From assembly GCF_963855985.1 (NCBI RefSeq), contig NC_087093.1, forward strand, positions 7,385,501 through 7,449,500: a stretch of DNA of 64,000 nt, read 5' to 3'. The DNA comes from Ostrinia nubilalis (taxonomy: Eukaryota > Arthropoda > Insecta > Lepidoptera > Crambidae). This document shows positions 35,046 through 47,089 of the stretch, in pieces. The notes beneath the pieces were generated by a model, which was not told the DNA's origin, searched no databases, and worked only from the letters and a program-made list of their open reading frames with translations. The translations under genes were made by a program, and so were the position numbers. Position 1 is the stretch's first letter; the number at the start of each line of letters is the position of its first letter.

Positions 35046-38000
35046 TGTACCCCCAGTGAAAAGGGAGTTAAGTCGAAAATGGTGATTTTTGGGAAATCGC
35101 ATTTGAAGTTAAAAAAAATCCTGCTTCGTCGCTATTAGAGATAACTTGGTGAAATATTTTTTAGGTGAAAGGTAATGTTAGATATAATTAGGCAGTGTGC
35201 CAGTTTGGGAAATATAGCATGTGGTTTTTTCGTAATTAAATAAAAACCTAGTTATATCACCATGCACGACAACTTTACATTCGTGTAAAGTGATGTAATG
35301 GGATATAAATCATTTTACACCACACTGAATTAACCACACGCTAACAAGTGTAAAGTGATACATTTTCCACCATTTCTGTTGATAATTTTTTTGTTTCTTC
35401 AATTTTAGAAAAAGTTGTAAAACAAACATAAGTAATTACACTATGAGGAATCATTATTTCAGGTTATTTAGGGTAAATCGTCCAAAAATTGTTACTTATA
35501 TTAATATACACCAATTTTGTGGAGAGAAAAAAAATGTGTAAACTGATCTAACTAACATAATAGCGATCTAAGTATCCTAATAATTTTGTGTAAAGTGATA
35601 TAAGTGGCGACTGTAAAGGAATAAGGCTAGAATTTGAGACTGAACTCTAATTATTTACTCCTTAAATGTTTATTCTGATCTGAAACTACAATTTTATTCA
35701 TTATTACACCATATACCATGAATGATATCGGCCTAAATCACATACATTATCTCCTATTATAAAGTAAGTATAGCTGAGCAATTGTGTAGTAAAGACCAGA
35801 AACAACAATGGTTTCACATGAACTAATTAGACAGGAGACAGAGAAAAGTTTGTTTTCTACAATTACCCTTTTAGGAATCAAACCCTGGACCAGAGATGGT
35901 GATGTCAAGGTATATTGATTGCCTTTTGGCTACAGAAGGATAATATAAAAGTAAATTCATAAAATGCATTTGTTTTCAACAAAGAGGCTTTTAAACAGCT
36001 CTTTAACACGTCCTAGTATTACTTGAACCCTACAATAATTTTGGGACATAAATGGACCAGTGCTGAGAAGAAGCAGCGCAAGAAATTTAGCCACCCTTGT
36101 CAGACTCTTCTTAAATAATAAATAACTTGAAAAAAAACCGAACTGCCTAGGGCGGGAATCCTCTTAAATCAATAGAGACATGAATTAACAAGACATGTTA
36201 TACTTACGAGCTAAGCAGGTAAAGTCCAGCAACACATGCCATTTACATAATTATTTACTTTACACATAGTATCCATTCATAAGGACTTTCGTAGATAGTT
36301 TCTCAGGGCAATCAAATATTGCACTTAGCCTCTTGATTAGACCATTGTGTGCTATTTGTAGTTTTTCTTCCTATTCCAATCGCTCCAGATCCCCCCAAGT
36401 AGCAGCAGCCTATCTAGGTCGCTACAGGCCTTCTGCAGCGACCCTGGTGATTGGAGAATTTGAGCCTGTTGATCTGCTACGCTTGTGCACTACTTGCGCA
36501 CGTGCTGCGGTTTTTCTTCTGCCTCCATGCATATTCTACACAGTAGGCTGTCTGTAACAGCTATATTGTGTAGGTGTTTGTTTAACATACCTGTTATTAC
36601 ACTTAGGACCTTGTGGATGTTGTCCCTGTTTAGTCTTATGAGGCTGCGGGAGAACTTTTTCGATATATCCACAACTGCATCTTTTGTTTGCCTGCATCTT
36701 TCACAATCTTTCCATTCTGTGTGGTGTTATTTTTCTATTTTGGAGCGCAGCCAGGTCTTGATCTGTGCTTATGGTATCGGCATTATAGGTAATTGTTCCG
36801 GACCAAATACCGTCGTGTACGATCCCTTTCTGGCCAGTTCATCTGCTGCGTCGTTGCCCAAGGAGTTACTGTGCCCTTTGATCTACTTCAGGAGTGCAGG
36901 GTAACGCCATTTGCGTCTGCAATGACTTAGGAGCGCGTCATGGCATTCCAATATAAGTATTATAATGTAGTATATTAAGTTGCTTTGTATTGCTTGCACT
37001 ATCTGAGATTATTTTTATATTCAGACCTCGGATGTCTATGGTTGCAACCGCCTGTGCTGCTCTGATTGCATTCTGCTTGGAAAATTGTATTGTGTTTATC
37101 TAGTGTTGTAGATATTCTTAGTATATTTAGGTAATTCGAGAAGACACCAGCTCCTGTACCTTTTTGGGTTTTGGAGCCATTAGTGTATATCCTAAGTTCA
37201 TTGATTCCAGAGCAATCTTGCGTTTCCGCTGTAAGCTGGATATTATATCTTCAGTCGAAGATTTGAACACAGGGAATTCTGTCGATGGGTGCCTCGATGA
37301 GAGGTATTTCTTTTATTAGGGTTTTGTGCAGGATCGTGGAATGTCCTGTCTCCTTGTTTTGCTTCTTATATTATGTCCTTGACCTTTAAGTCTTAGAGCG
37401 GCTGCTTGCGCTTCCTCCTGAATGAAGAGGTCTAAAGATCTAAGATTCAGAAGGTACTCAAGTGATGTCGATGGAGTGGTTCTCAAACAACTAGTGGCCG
37501 CTATGCTTACTAGGCGTTGCAGGCTTTGGAGTTTTGATCTTTCTGTGGATAGTTGTGTTCTATGCCACCATACAAGTGATCCATAATAATATGTGTAAGA
37601 GGGCCATATAACCGACGTGTACGTACAGCCAAAGTGTTATCTTTGGGTTGAGACATCATCTACTACCAATGAGTCTCTTGCACTGATGGAATGCTATACA
37701 GGTCATTTTTATTTTGTTCTCGACATGACTCGCCCAGTTCAATTTGTTGTCAAAGGTGATGAGTTTTGTTTATAAAGAGTTCTGGTAGTTGGAGCTCTTG
37801 TAAATTCTATAATGCACTTATTAAGTACTTTTATTGACAACGTTAGGCACTTTGAATTCAATTATATGTTTTACTAGTAGATGTTCACCATTATTTATTA
37901 AAACTATTAACTAAAGTTCTTTGATTTATAAACTACGACATTATTTTTTCCTTTAATCTGACGTTTGGGCTAAGTTATAATATCATTTTACACCAAATAA

Positions 38001-38557
38001 TTAACCAAATTATTAGTTGCGATTTTCAAATGTTTCTGATCTAAGTAACTTATAACATTTTACACATGTACGAAACTTTTGTGGTTAATGGTATTAGTCT
38101 AATTGAATCATTATACACAAAAAAAATTACCTTTTGTTTTTTACTTTTTGTGATATAAATTAAGTTACATTCTTTTTCACCAACCAACAATACATAGTTT
38201 TTTTTGTGTATATTAATATGAGTCATCTTATATTGTTAATCACAAATTCAATCTGAACAACTTCAATCGTGTAAAAAGTAGTAACACGAGTCATACCTCT
38301 TGACACAATAAAAAATTGAAAGAAGCCTCCGGTACACTTTGTTAAAAGTAGACATGTATCAATATACACGAAAGAAAACTCAAAATTGGTTCACAAAGCC
38401 TTACTTGTATCATTTGGCACAACATTATTTTCTTTTCTATACGTCGTAGAAACATACCGATTAGATACAAAAATAGCTAATTTTTCAGAGATTCACATTA
38501 TGTTATAAAGTCAATTTTGATCTAAGTCGAGTTAGATCCCTTTTCACTGGGGGTACA
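35046..38557. mobile_element. 3.5-kb element, TIR TGTACCCCCAGTGAAAAGGG, with LINE relic inside
   Basis: TIR identical for 22 bp at both ends. Flanks GATATCTC and GATCTTTC fit a decayed 8-bp TSD. GTGTAAARTGATA-like motifs repeat near the left end (35288, 35349, 35538, 35586) and mostly inverted near the right (37983, 38047, 38110, 38408), as transposase-binding subterminal repeats often are. No transposase frame. Confidence 0.75.
36300..37800 (-). pseudogene. decayed LINE ORF2 C-terminus (RNase H)
   Basis: Minus-strand scraps in several frames: GNDAADELARKG (RNase H end, about 36840) and LNKHLHNIAVTDSLLCRICM (about 36560), typical of insect non-LTR elements. Older than the other LINEs here. 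Limits are approximate. Confidence 0.65.
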
Positions 38558-38713
38558 GATCTTTCGATGACTTTGCGAATGCAGTACGATGATACGATTA
38601 TTTTTACGTTGCGGCAATCACTAAAATTCGCTAAAATGACACTAATGACGTTTAAAAAGTGGCACGCTCGGCTTCATACAATTTTTTTCACATGCTGCAT
38701 CTATCCATATCTG

Positions 38714-38843
38714 CCCCCCTAGACAAAACGCACTTTTTGATCGAATCGAAAATCGAATCCGTCAAAACTCCATACAAAAAAGGGGGCTTTTCGACCACTT
38801 TGCGACTGGTTTGCGATTATAATTTGCACTTTGTCTAGACCCA
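38714..38843 (-). repeat. S MITE, 130 bp, CTG target
   Basis: Reverse-complement copy of 52705-52833. Ends CCCCCCTAGACAAAACGC and GCACTTTGTCTAGACCCA. TSD CTG at 38711-38713 and 38844-38846. Confidence 0.85.
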
Positions 38844-38924
38844 CTGTGCTCCCTATCGTTTCGTCTGCTGTCGGTCGTCGGTCGGCACCATGAAGGTCGG
38901 CACTCGGCGGTCCCACACGACTAG

Positions 38925-40192
38925 TGTTGCCCTTGCCGATCGATAGTCTATCGATAGCCAAACTATCGCAAGACTATCGATTGGCCTATCGATAGCTCAA
39001 AACGAGGCAATACTATTAAATCGATAGTATTGTTGCTCGTGAAGAATAAACTATAGATAGTTAGATAGCAATAAAAAATTTGAATTTGGTATTGTCGCTT
39101 TTGAATAAAAAGCTATAGATATTACCGATAGTATCGATACTATCGATTGTTCTAGACTATCGATAGTTTGGCAATTTACAATAGTATCGTTTACAATATT
39201 TGAGTATATTTCATTCATTCATACTAGCTTTTGCCCGCGGCTTCACCCGCGTGAAATTTCGTTTGTCACAGATCGTCTTAAATTATAGCCTTTATGTTAT
39301 TCTGGATTTTAAACAATAATACTGCAAAGTTTCATCAAAATCCGTTTAGTAGTTATTGCTCGTCGAATCTAACTCGGATGGGCAGCGTTCGGGAAGCTTC
39401 GCCATATACTCACGTCCGAAATACCGCAGTGTCTCAAGTCAAAAGTCTGACCAGTGTGTGTTGCCAGTGATGGTATACGGATCTGAGACGTGGTCGCTTA
39501 CTATGGGCCTCATAAGAAGGATCAAGGTCACCCAAAGGGCGTTGGAGCGGGCTATGCTCGGAGTTTCCCTGCGTGATCGAATTAGAAATGAGGAGATCCG
39601 CAGGAGAACCAAAGTAACCGACATGGCTCGCAGAATTGCTAAAATCAAGTGGCAGTGGGCGGGGCACATAACTCATAGAGACGATGACCGGACGAGTGGC
39701 AACCACGGGCTGGAAGACGTAGCGTGGGCAGGCCTCCTACTAGGTGGACCGACGATCTGGTAAAGGTTGCGGGAAGAGCCTAGATGCGGGCAGCGCAGGA
39801 CCGTTTATCATGGAAAACTTTGGGGGAGGCCTTTGTCCAGCAGTGGACGTCATTTGGCTGAAACGAACGAATATGTTTAGTTGGTCAGTTTTATAGTGTT
39901 TTTTATCAGATCACTGCACTGTTAAAACATACCCAATACTATTGAAAATTTACAGAATATCGATAGTCTTAAATAATCGATAATATCGATACTATCAATA
40001 GTTTTTTTATTTACTAGCAACAATACTATCGATAGTATCGATACAATCGATAGTTTATTCTTCGCGAGCAGCAATACTATCAATAGTATCGATAGTATTG
40101 CGCTCATCCAATAAAATTGCCTTGTTTTCGAAAGATAAGGCTTTTTCAGATGAAAACTATCGATAGTTTTACTATCGATAGTTCGGCAACGC
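38925..40192. repeat. ATCGATAG-rich element, interrupted
   Basis: Both ends hold clusters of TATCGATAG with GTTGCC/GGCAAC at the outside in inverted orientation (38929 and 40185). The middle contains a common repeat (39220-39355, TTTGCCCGCGGCTTCACCCG ... AAAATCCGTTTAGTAGTTA) and an RTE fragment. Confidence 0.65.
39358..39862 (+). mobile_element. 5'-truncated RTE LINE fragment
   Basis: Matches the last ~500 bp of the RTE at 60086-63303 with many substitutions: [44 protein letters not shown]. It ends near the family stop codon and has no long tail. An older insertion. Confidence 0.9.
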
Positions 40193-41019
40193 TATCCACG
40201 ACTGTCAGTTGTCAAATGTCAAGCAAGACACAGTTGACAGAAAGACAAAGATATCATATTGAATAGGTCTACGCACTGTAACAAGGACAGCAAGCCTAGA
40301 CAGTTGTTGTAACTTGTAATAATAGAGGAATTAATTCCTCTATGCTTATAATGGTATAAAATGTCTAGAAAAAAAGTTGTTAAGAAATTATCAGTGAGTG
40401 AGTAAACAACTAACGTGAAAATTGTGGTTGCAAATCAGTCGGGGCTGCCCTGCCACGCGCCTGTGTACACACGATTTCACGAGTGCCACGCTCGGTCGAT
40501 CATCGTCGCAATCAAGTTTTATTGTTCCAACAGCACTGTTATTCGTCTTTATAATGAAAAATCGTAATATTTAGGATAATTAACTGTAGTAAATCTATAT
40601 TTAAAAAAAACTACATTTTTTAAATTAATTTGAAATACTTATGACAACAAGCTGTAGCAAAAAAATTATTTTAGCTAATTACTTCACCGTGTCTATTTTC
40701 CGACACTACCCCTTTTAAAACTGTTTATCCAATTTCAAATTATCGCAACACTGAAGTTCAATAGTAAGTACAAAATATACAAACAGCACTAGATTAACGT
40801 TTACCAATCGTAAATTACAATCAATGCTTATTAAAATTAAGTTTTTATTTATTTTACTTAAACAACCCTGACGCTTGAGCGGTGAGGTAGATCAGATCTG
40901 AACACAAAAAAATTGGCTCCCCTCTATCTGGCAGAATCTTGTTACGCAGAAATACATTTGGCATAACTGACTTGGCATAATCTTCTTTAACCGAATATTT
41001 ATAAGGCATAAACATTGTT
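40193..41019. other. nothing recognised
   Basis: AT-rich sequence without a supported feature. Confidence 0.4.
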
Positions 41020-41023
41020 AAAT

Positions 41024-42110
41024 GGGTCATTCCACAAAAATATGTCAACTCTTAGTCCGCGCCACATTTCACATGGAATATTTGTTAATATTTTATTCCA
41101 AAATGGTTAAATAACAGCTCGCAATGTGTTTTATTCATCACCCATTTATATTTTTTAAAACTATTTTTCAAACATCTTAAATTCCTTTTAAATGACCCAA
41201 ATCGTCATTCCCTAGGCATGTCCGTTCTCCAAAAGTTTGTATTTTGGAACCCATATTAACAGAAACATCAACTTCATGCTTTGTTTTAAGTAACGAATAA
41301 TCTATTTAAACGTATATTACACCAAATTCTATTAATATTTTGCAGTTTCAATAAACAATAATTTGATTTTCTTTAGTTGAAAAAGAGTCCACAGCTTTTA
41401 GCGTCATTCCCTCGCCACGCACTGATTTTATAATTTTGCGCTTTTATATGTATTTAGAGTGAATGACTTTTAGTTGAGTTTAAAGTACGATACGAAGTTA
41501 TCCTCAGACCATACTGGCTTTGCGGCAGCCGCTTTTTGAATTAGTGCAAACGTGCCAGTTGTTGCGGAAACATGTGTTGATCCAGTCACTTCGTCAGTCC
41601 CTAGTTGAGTAGCTTTATTGATTACAATAGGAAATTGTCTATAATTTAATGGTATTTACTGGTGGTTTTCGGCTATTTTCGGCACATCGTATTAAGCATC
41701 TTATATTATAAAGTTAATCTGCATTTGTGTTAAGTTTTACTCCAAATCGTCAGTCCCTAGACCGTCAGGCCCTAGCTTTAAACGGCGCTAGGGACTAAGT
41801 TACTAGTTAGGAAATGACATTTTTTATATAGTGATAATAACAAAACAACTACATGAAGTATATTAACTTATCTATAAATGTTAAGGTTATAAGTTTTATA
41901 CTTTATTAAAAGTCATATAGGAGTAATGTAGTATGAAAAAATTGAAAGTTATAATTTCTCCTAAAATAAAGCATAAAGTGACTGGCCCTTTTAGACATAA
42001 CATAATTAATAAATAAACTATAATTTACACTAATAAAGTATTCAAAAGCATCTTTAAAAAGTTTGGGACAAAATGACGTCGAAAATATACAGATTTTCAT
42101 GGAATGACCC
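41024..42110. mobile_element. 1.09-kb element, TIR GGGTCATTCCA, AAAT target
   Basis: Ends GGGTCATTCCACAAAAATAT and (inverted) GGGTCATTCCATGAAAATCT. AAAT lies on both sides (41020-41023 and 42111-42114). GTCATTCCCTAG / GTCAGTCCCTAG motifs recur at about 41210, 41403, 41606 and 41750. No transposase. Confidence 0.7.
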
Positions 42111-42122
42111 AAATACATATAG

Positions 42123-42607
42123 ATGTTACGGTCAAAGTGATAAATGTGAAAATTATGAATAATCGCCGGTTATTATGAATAATTACCGCATGATTTGGTA
42201 AATGTGATTAATATGAGGTCATATATGTGTGTATAAAACTAAATAGGCGGCTTAGGGGTGGCCCAAGGGCCACCCCCGCCGCACCTTAACCTATTTTTCA
42301 CTTTAAATCAAAACATTATGTTATAGGCATCATGGAAAAGTAATATTATGCAAGAAACATTCCAAACTCATTTTGCCAAATTATATTAATATATGATATC
42401 AAAACGTTCAAAAGTTTGGCTGTACACGAACACGTACACAAGATGTTGTTCTCTTTTATGAAATTTGTTAGTACCTACTAAGGTTGAATTATTAAATAAT
42501 CACTGTTAAATGTGATTAATTTATCACTTTCACCGCGACTGTCGGGAATTATTCATAATAACCGGTTATTATTAATAATTTTCAATTTATCACATTAACC
42601 GTAACAT
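42123..42607. repeat. 485-bp MITE, first of a neighbouring pair
   Basis: TIR of ~50 bp starting ATGTTACGGTCAAAGTGATA. The middle holds the GC-rich palindrome GGGTGGCCCAAGGGCCACCC. Confidence 0.85.
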
Positions 42608-42630
42608 AATCATCGTTTGGCAGAATGTAT

Positions 42631-43111
42631 ATGTTACGGTCAAAGTGATAAATGTGAAAATTATGAATAATCGCCGGTTATTATGAATAATTACCGCATG
42701 ATTTGGTAAATGTGATTAATATGAGGTCATTTATGTGTGTATAAAACTAAATAGGCGGCTTAGGGGTGGCCCAAGGGCCACCCCCGCCGCACCTTAACCT
42801 ATTTTTCACTTTAAATCAAAACATTATGTTATAGGCATCATGGAAAAGTAATATTATGCAAGAAACATTCCAAACTCATTATGCCAAATTATATTAATAT
42901 ATGATATCAAAACGTTCAAAAGTTTGGCTGTACACGAGCACGTACACAAGATGTTGTTCTCTTTTATGAAATTTGTTAGTACTAAGGTTGAATTATTAAA
43001 TAATCACTGTTAAATGTGATTAATTTATCACTTTTACCGCGACTGTCGGTAATTATTCATAATAACCGGTTATTATTAATAATTTTCAATTTATCACATT
43101 AACCGTAACAT
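42631..43111. repeat. 481-bp MITE, second of the pair
   Basis: Nearly identical to 42123-42607 and in the same orientation, 23 bp away. TA on both sides if the TIR is read from TGTTACGG. Confidence 0.85.
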
Positions 43112-43329
43112 ATATATACCCGAATTTTCAATAGCATACTTTTAAGATAGCAGAATTTTATTGGGCATAATTTCGATTACGGGACTATTCCCATCTCTCG
43201 TTCCCACCACTGCAACTCCTGTGTAGCCAGGATCTACAGCTTGACCGCCACAAAAACCCAACCAATGAAGGTCAAGTTTGTCCCGGGGGAAAGTTAAACT
43301 GTCATTGGACCCGCAACGAAATTAATCAG

Positions 43330-44798
43330 CGGGTCTAGTCAAAACGCACTTTAAAATCGCAAACCCATCGCAAACCAGTCGCAAACAAATAAACAAATCG
43401 CAAAAGAGGTCGATAACAAAAAAGGCTTAGTCAAACGGCAAAAAATCGAATCGCAAAGCCCTACCTATCGATAATCGAAAGACTGGATTGAAATTTCCCA
43501 TACAAAGGCTTAGCCAACATGCATTTAAGACTCAATCAAAATCGAATCGAATCGCAACACCCGCCATTTTCATTGCGATTACTAAAACCCCGGTGATAAG
43601 CTTCCATTTGATCGAAAACCAATAGGGTGAGTTGCACCACCTAACTTTGACCGTAACTATGACGTTAACCGGTGTTTTTTGTATGGAGTTTGACAGATTT
43701 TAGACGTTTGTCAAAGTTAAACTAAGATGGTGCAACCCATCCTAAGGCTGTTTTGACAAATCCGTATCGCGATGTCGTTTTGACAGTTAGTTTGACGGCG
43801 AAGCATAGACGTAAACAGAGAGCAGTGGGTCTAGTCAAAATGCCATCGCAAACCAATATGAAGTTTTCACTAATGTCAGTCGCCGCGTCACCAGTAATTC
43901 GATTCGATCGGAAAATGGCAGCCAAAATGCACATTGAACCACCAACGACGCGGCGACATAAAAGTTCATTCAAAATCGAATAAATGTTAAAAAATGTCTA
44001 TGACTTTGCGATTGTTTTTACTTTTTTTAGCTTTTTTTTTTTAAATTAGTTTCTTCCTTCTTTCTGCTCTCTGTTTACGTCTATGCTTCGCTGTCAAATT
44101 AGCTGTCAAAACGACATCGCGATACGGATTTGTCAAAACAGCCTTAGGGTGGGTTGCACCATCTTAGTTTAACTTTGACAAACGTCTAAAATCTGTCAAA
44201 CTCTATACAAAAAACACCGGTTAACGTCATAGTTACGGTCAAAGTTAGGTGGTGCAACTCACCCTATTGGTTTTCGATATAATCGAAGCTTATCACCGGG
44301 GTTTAAGTAATCGCAATGAAAATGGCGGGTGTTGCGATTCGATTCGATTTTGATTGAGTCTTAAATGCATGTTGGCTAAGCCTTTGTATGGGAAATTTCA
44401 AACCAGTCTTTCGATTATCGATAGGTAGGGCTTTGCGATTCGATTTTTTGCCGTTTGACTAAGCCTTTTTTGTTATCGACCTCTTTTGCGATTTGTTTGT
44501 TTGTTTGCGACTGGTTTGCGATGGGTTTGCGATTTTAAAGTGCGTTTTGACTAGACCCGCCGAAAGAAGGAAGAAACAAATTAAAAAAAAAAGCTAAAAA
44601 AAGTAAAAACAATCGCAAAGTCATAGACATTTTTTAACTTTTATTCGATTTTGAATGAACTTTTATGTCGCCGCGTCGTTGGTGGTTCAATGTGCATTTT
44701 GGCTGCCATTTTCCGATCGAATCGAATTACTGGTGACGCGGCGACTGACATTAGTGAAAACTTCATATTGGTTTGCGATGGCATTTTGACTAGACCCA
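43330..44798 (-). mobile_element. W MITE copy 1, split by W copy 2
   Basis: Two parts, 43330-43825 and 44563-44798, together ~732 bp. TIR core GGGTCTAGTCAAAA at both ends. Outer TSD CAG at 43327-43329 and 44799-44801. Interrupted exactly at its internal CAG (43823-43825). Confidence 0.88.
43826..44559 (+). mobile_element. W MITE copy 2 (734 bp), nested in copy 1
   Basis: Complete copy in opposite orientation to copy 1. Left TSD CAG; right CCG (one base changed). It includes an inner GGGTGAGTTGCACCACC...GGTGCAACCCACCC inverted-repeat unit flanked by TA, present in every W copy. Confidence 0.88.
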
Positions 44799-44801
44799 CA
44801 G

Positions 44802-44994
44802 AAGAACATAGGAGGAGTTCGAAATTAAGGTTCGACTTCCCTCCATTGCATAGCGGATGACAGGTGACAAACAAAGGTTTAAAACCTTTAAGAAAAGATT
44901 ATGCACCACGGACAATAAATTAAATTAAGGGGGCCTATCTTATGAGCAATTAGCAACTATTTATACCTGCCAATAATATTTTTCACAAAATCGC
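44802..44994. other. nothing recognised
   Basis: Short spacer before the LINE remnant. Confidence 0.4.
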
Positions 44995-46053
44995 TTAAAA
45001 GCACGGAAATTTTTCCTTGTCGCGACAAGATCGGTGTAATAAATTGCGGAAACAGATGTAATGTTGTATTGAATTAAGCATTATATCACGTTCATGTTTC
45101 CGAAGATCACACTCCCACAAGATATGATGGGCAGACTGCTCATGACTGACATCATCAGTGGAACACTCGAAAAAAGGAGACGAAACTAGTTTGAATTCGT
45201 GAAGTTTATGTTTAAAGTTGCCATGTCCCGTGAGGAACTGCGACGAGCAATGGTCGATTTCTAACCATCGCCTAGTTAGACGTTCGCGTACATTCGGGAA
45301 GAATTTATATAAGTGACATCCTTTGACTGACGTATCCCATCTTTTTTGCCATTCATTAAGTAATTCTTCTTCAACGACTTCTCGGGAATCAAATAATCGA
45401 CTTATTTTAGAACGATCGCGGCTATTTAAGAAATCGGAGGTTATATTTTCCCTTGATGCGAAGTACATAGTCGCACGCTTTTGTACCTCTAAGTCGACCG
45501 GCAGTACACCAGCCAGAGCCCCGATTACGGTAACTTTTAACGTCTACAATCCAGACGCGTTTCTGATTCTGCGATACGATTGGTCAAAACAGCTGACGTA
45601 CGCTGTTGAACGACCAATCGTATCGCAGAATCGAGAAGCGTGTCTGGATTGTTGACGTTAAAAATTACCGTAATCGGGGCTCAGGACTGGCAGAGCCTCC
45701 GTGCTCACAGTTCTGTAAGCTTTGCAAAGAAAAATCAATGCAAGGCGTTGACTTTGGAGTAGTTTCCGTCGAGCGGTTCCTATAGTAGCTCTGTCAGCCC
45801 AAACTGGTGCACCATAGCAAATGGAGCTTAAATAAGTGGCCGAATATATTACTCGGAGGATTTTAAACGTTAGACCCCACGTCGAGGCGTCTTTCCGTTC
45901 TATACATGGCCAGAACGCACCCATAGGAAACTGCTCGTGTATATTTTGTAGTGCCCGTTTGTAAATCTGTGACTCCAAACTATACACGAATTTTGCGTAC
46001 TGATCGTGTATAGTTTGGAACAGCTGCAGCTTAGTAAAAGAAGTCATATCCAA
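44995..46053 (-). pseudogene. LINE ORF2 C-terminal remnant split by a MITE
   Basis: The minus strand codes from 46053 to 45685 and from 45513 to 44995 in the same frame once the 165-bp MITE and one CAG are disregarded. Motifs ILRVIYSATY, CKAYRTVSTEALPV, GVLPVDLEVQKRA and HHILWECDLRKHERD match the C-terminal part of R1-like non-LTR elements. RT and endonuclease are missing, so it is 5'-truncated. No other stop interrupts it, which suggests it is not very old. Confidence 0.7.
45517..45681. repeat. foldback MITE, 165 bp, CAG target
   Basis: Second copy of the AGCCCCGATTACGG family (first at 29707). TSD CAG at 45514-45516 and 45682-45684, confirmed by the coding frame it splits. Confidence 0.9.
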
Positions 46054-46388
46054 ACTATACTCGATTAGTTTCTACTACACCACTTACACTTGACTAGTGT
46101 GTTTAGTTGATATTGATTTAGTAAAATATGGAATTATATTTAAAATTACATATTTTATTCGATATTATTACATAAAATATTATTATTTTACTGAATCTAT
46201 AATAAATCTAGATTTTTAACACTATTGTAAGTGGTTTTTGAAATTAAATTGATTAGGTAGATTTCAAATTAAATAACAATTATTAGTGTAATCATAAATT
46301 CATTTAAAATGAGAGAGAGTGAGAAAAGAAAGTTCAACGTGCATTATTAATACATTATGCGAGACTTTAAATGCTAGGTTTGTATTAT

Positions 46389-46560
46389 CGGCCGTTTGGT
46401 GTAGTGGTTCGAAACGGACTACTATTCCGGAGGGAGCGGGTTCGATTCCCGCACAGTAAAAACATTTGTGTGCATGAACATATTTGTTTGTATTGGACTG
46501 GGTGTTTTCTATGTATAGTAAGTATGTATTTACAAAAAAAAAGTATTTAAGTAGGTATGT
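46389..46560 (+). repeat. tRNA-derived SINE
   Basis: Head GGCCGTTTGGTGTAGTGG, B box GGTTCGATTCC, short body ending after an A-run. Same family as 33700-33794. Confidence 0.75.
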
Positions 46561-47089
46561 ATGTTTAATACTTAGTATTATGTACAAGCTTTGCTTAGTT
46601 TGGGACTAGAAGCGCAGTGTAAAATGTCAAAGGATATTTATTTATTATTTAATAATATTATTTATTATTTAAATTCAATGAAAAAGGTGAGTAAACAATC
46701 ATTATTTTCTAAATCCTTCTTATTTTTTTAAATGTTTATGTTAAACCTTAATAAAGAATACACTGTCTAAGTGGTACTAATGATATTTTATCGCTATTTG
46801 TTTATTAAGGGGTTTATGAGAGGTGGCCACTAATGGAGCCAGAATGAATGAATTTTCCCATCTTTGGCCACATGAATGGCCAAAAGTGGTGCACGAAGAA
46901 CCCCACTTTTGGCCATTTAGTTTTTATCGTGATTTTTCAATTTAATTACTTAGCTATTTTGATATAAGTAATCGATTCATTTTCAGAGTTACGATTATAA
47001 TGCCTCCATCGAAACCAAATTAATACTAAAAAAATCGGTGTTGTGAAAAGAAAATTGTTCCAGTATTAGTACTGTTAGTATTAGTTCCC
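46561..47089. other. AT-rich, with TTGGCCA motifs
   Basis: No gene. TGGCCAAAA/TTTTGGCCA motifs cluster at about 46830-46920 and again at 48215-48275 and 50043. Confidence 0.4.

Noticed and set aside
39434..39706. Minus-strand ORFs over the RTE fragment
   Set aside because: Antisense shadows; the plus frame carries the RTE motifs.
43753..43983. Conserved small protein recurring at 44641, 51845 and 51909
   Set aside because: It recurs because it lies in the W MITE; the open frame is on both strands of an inverted arrangement and has no coding signature.
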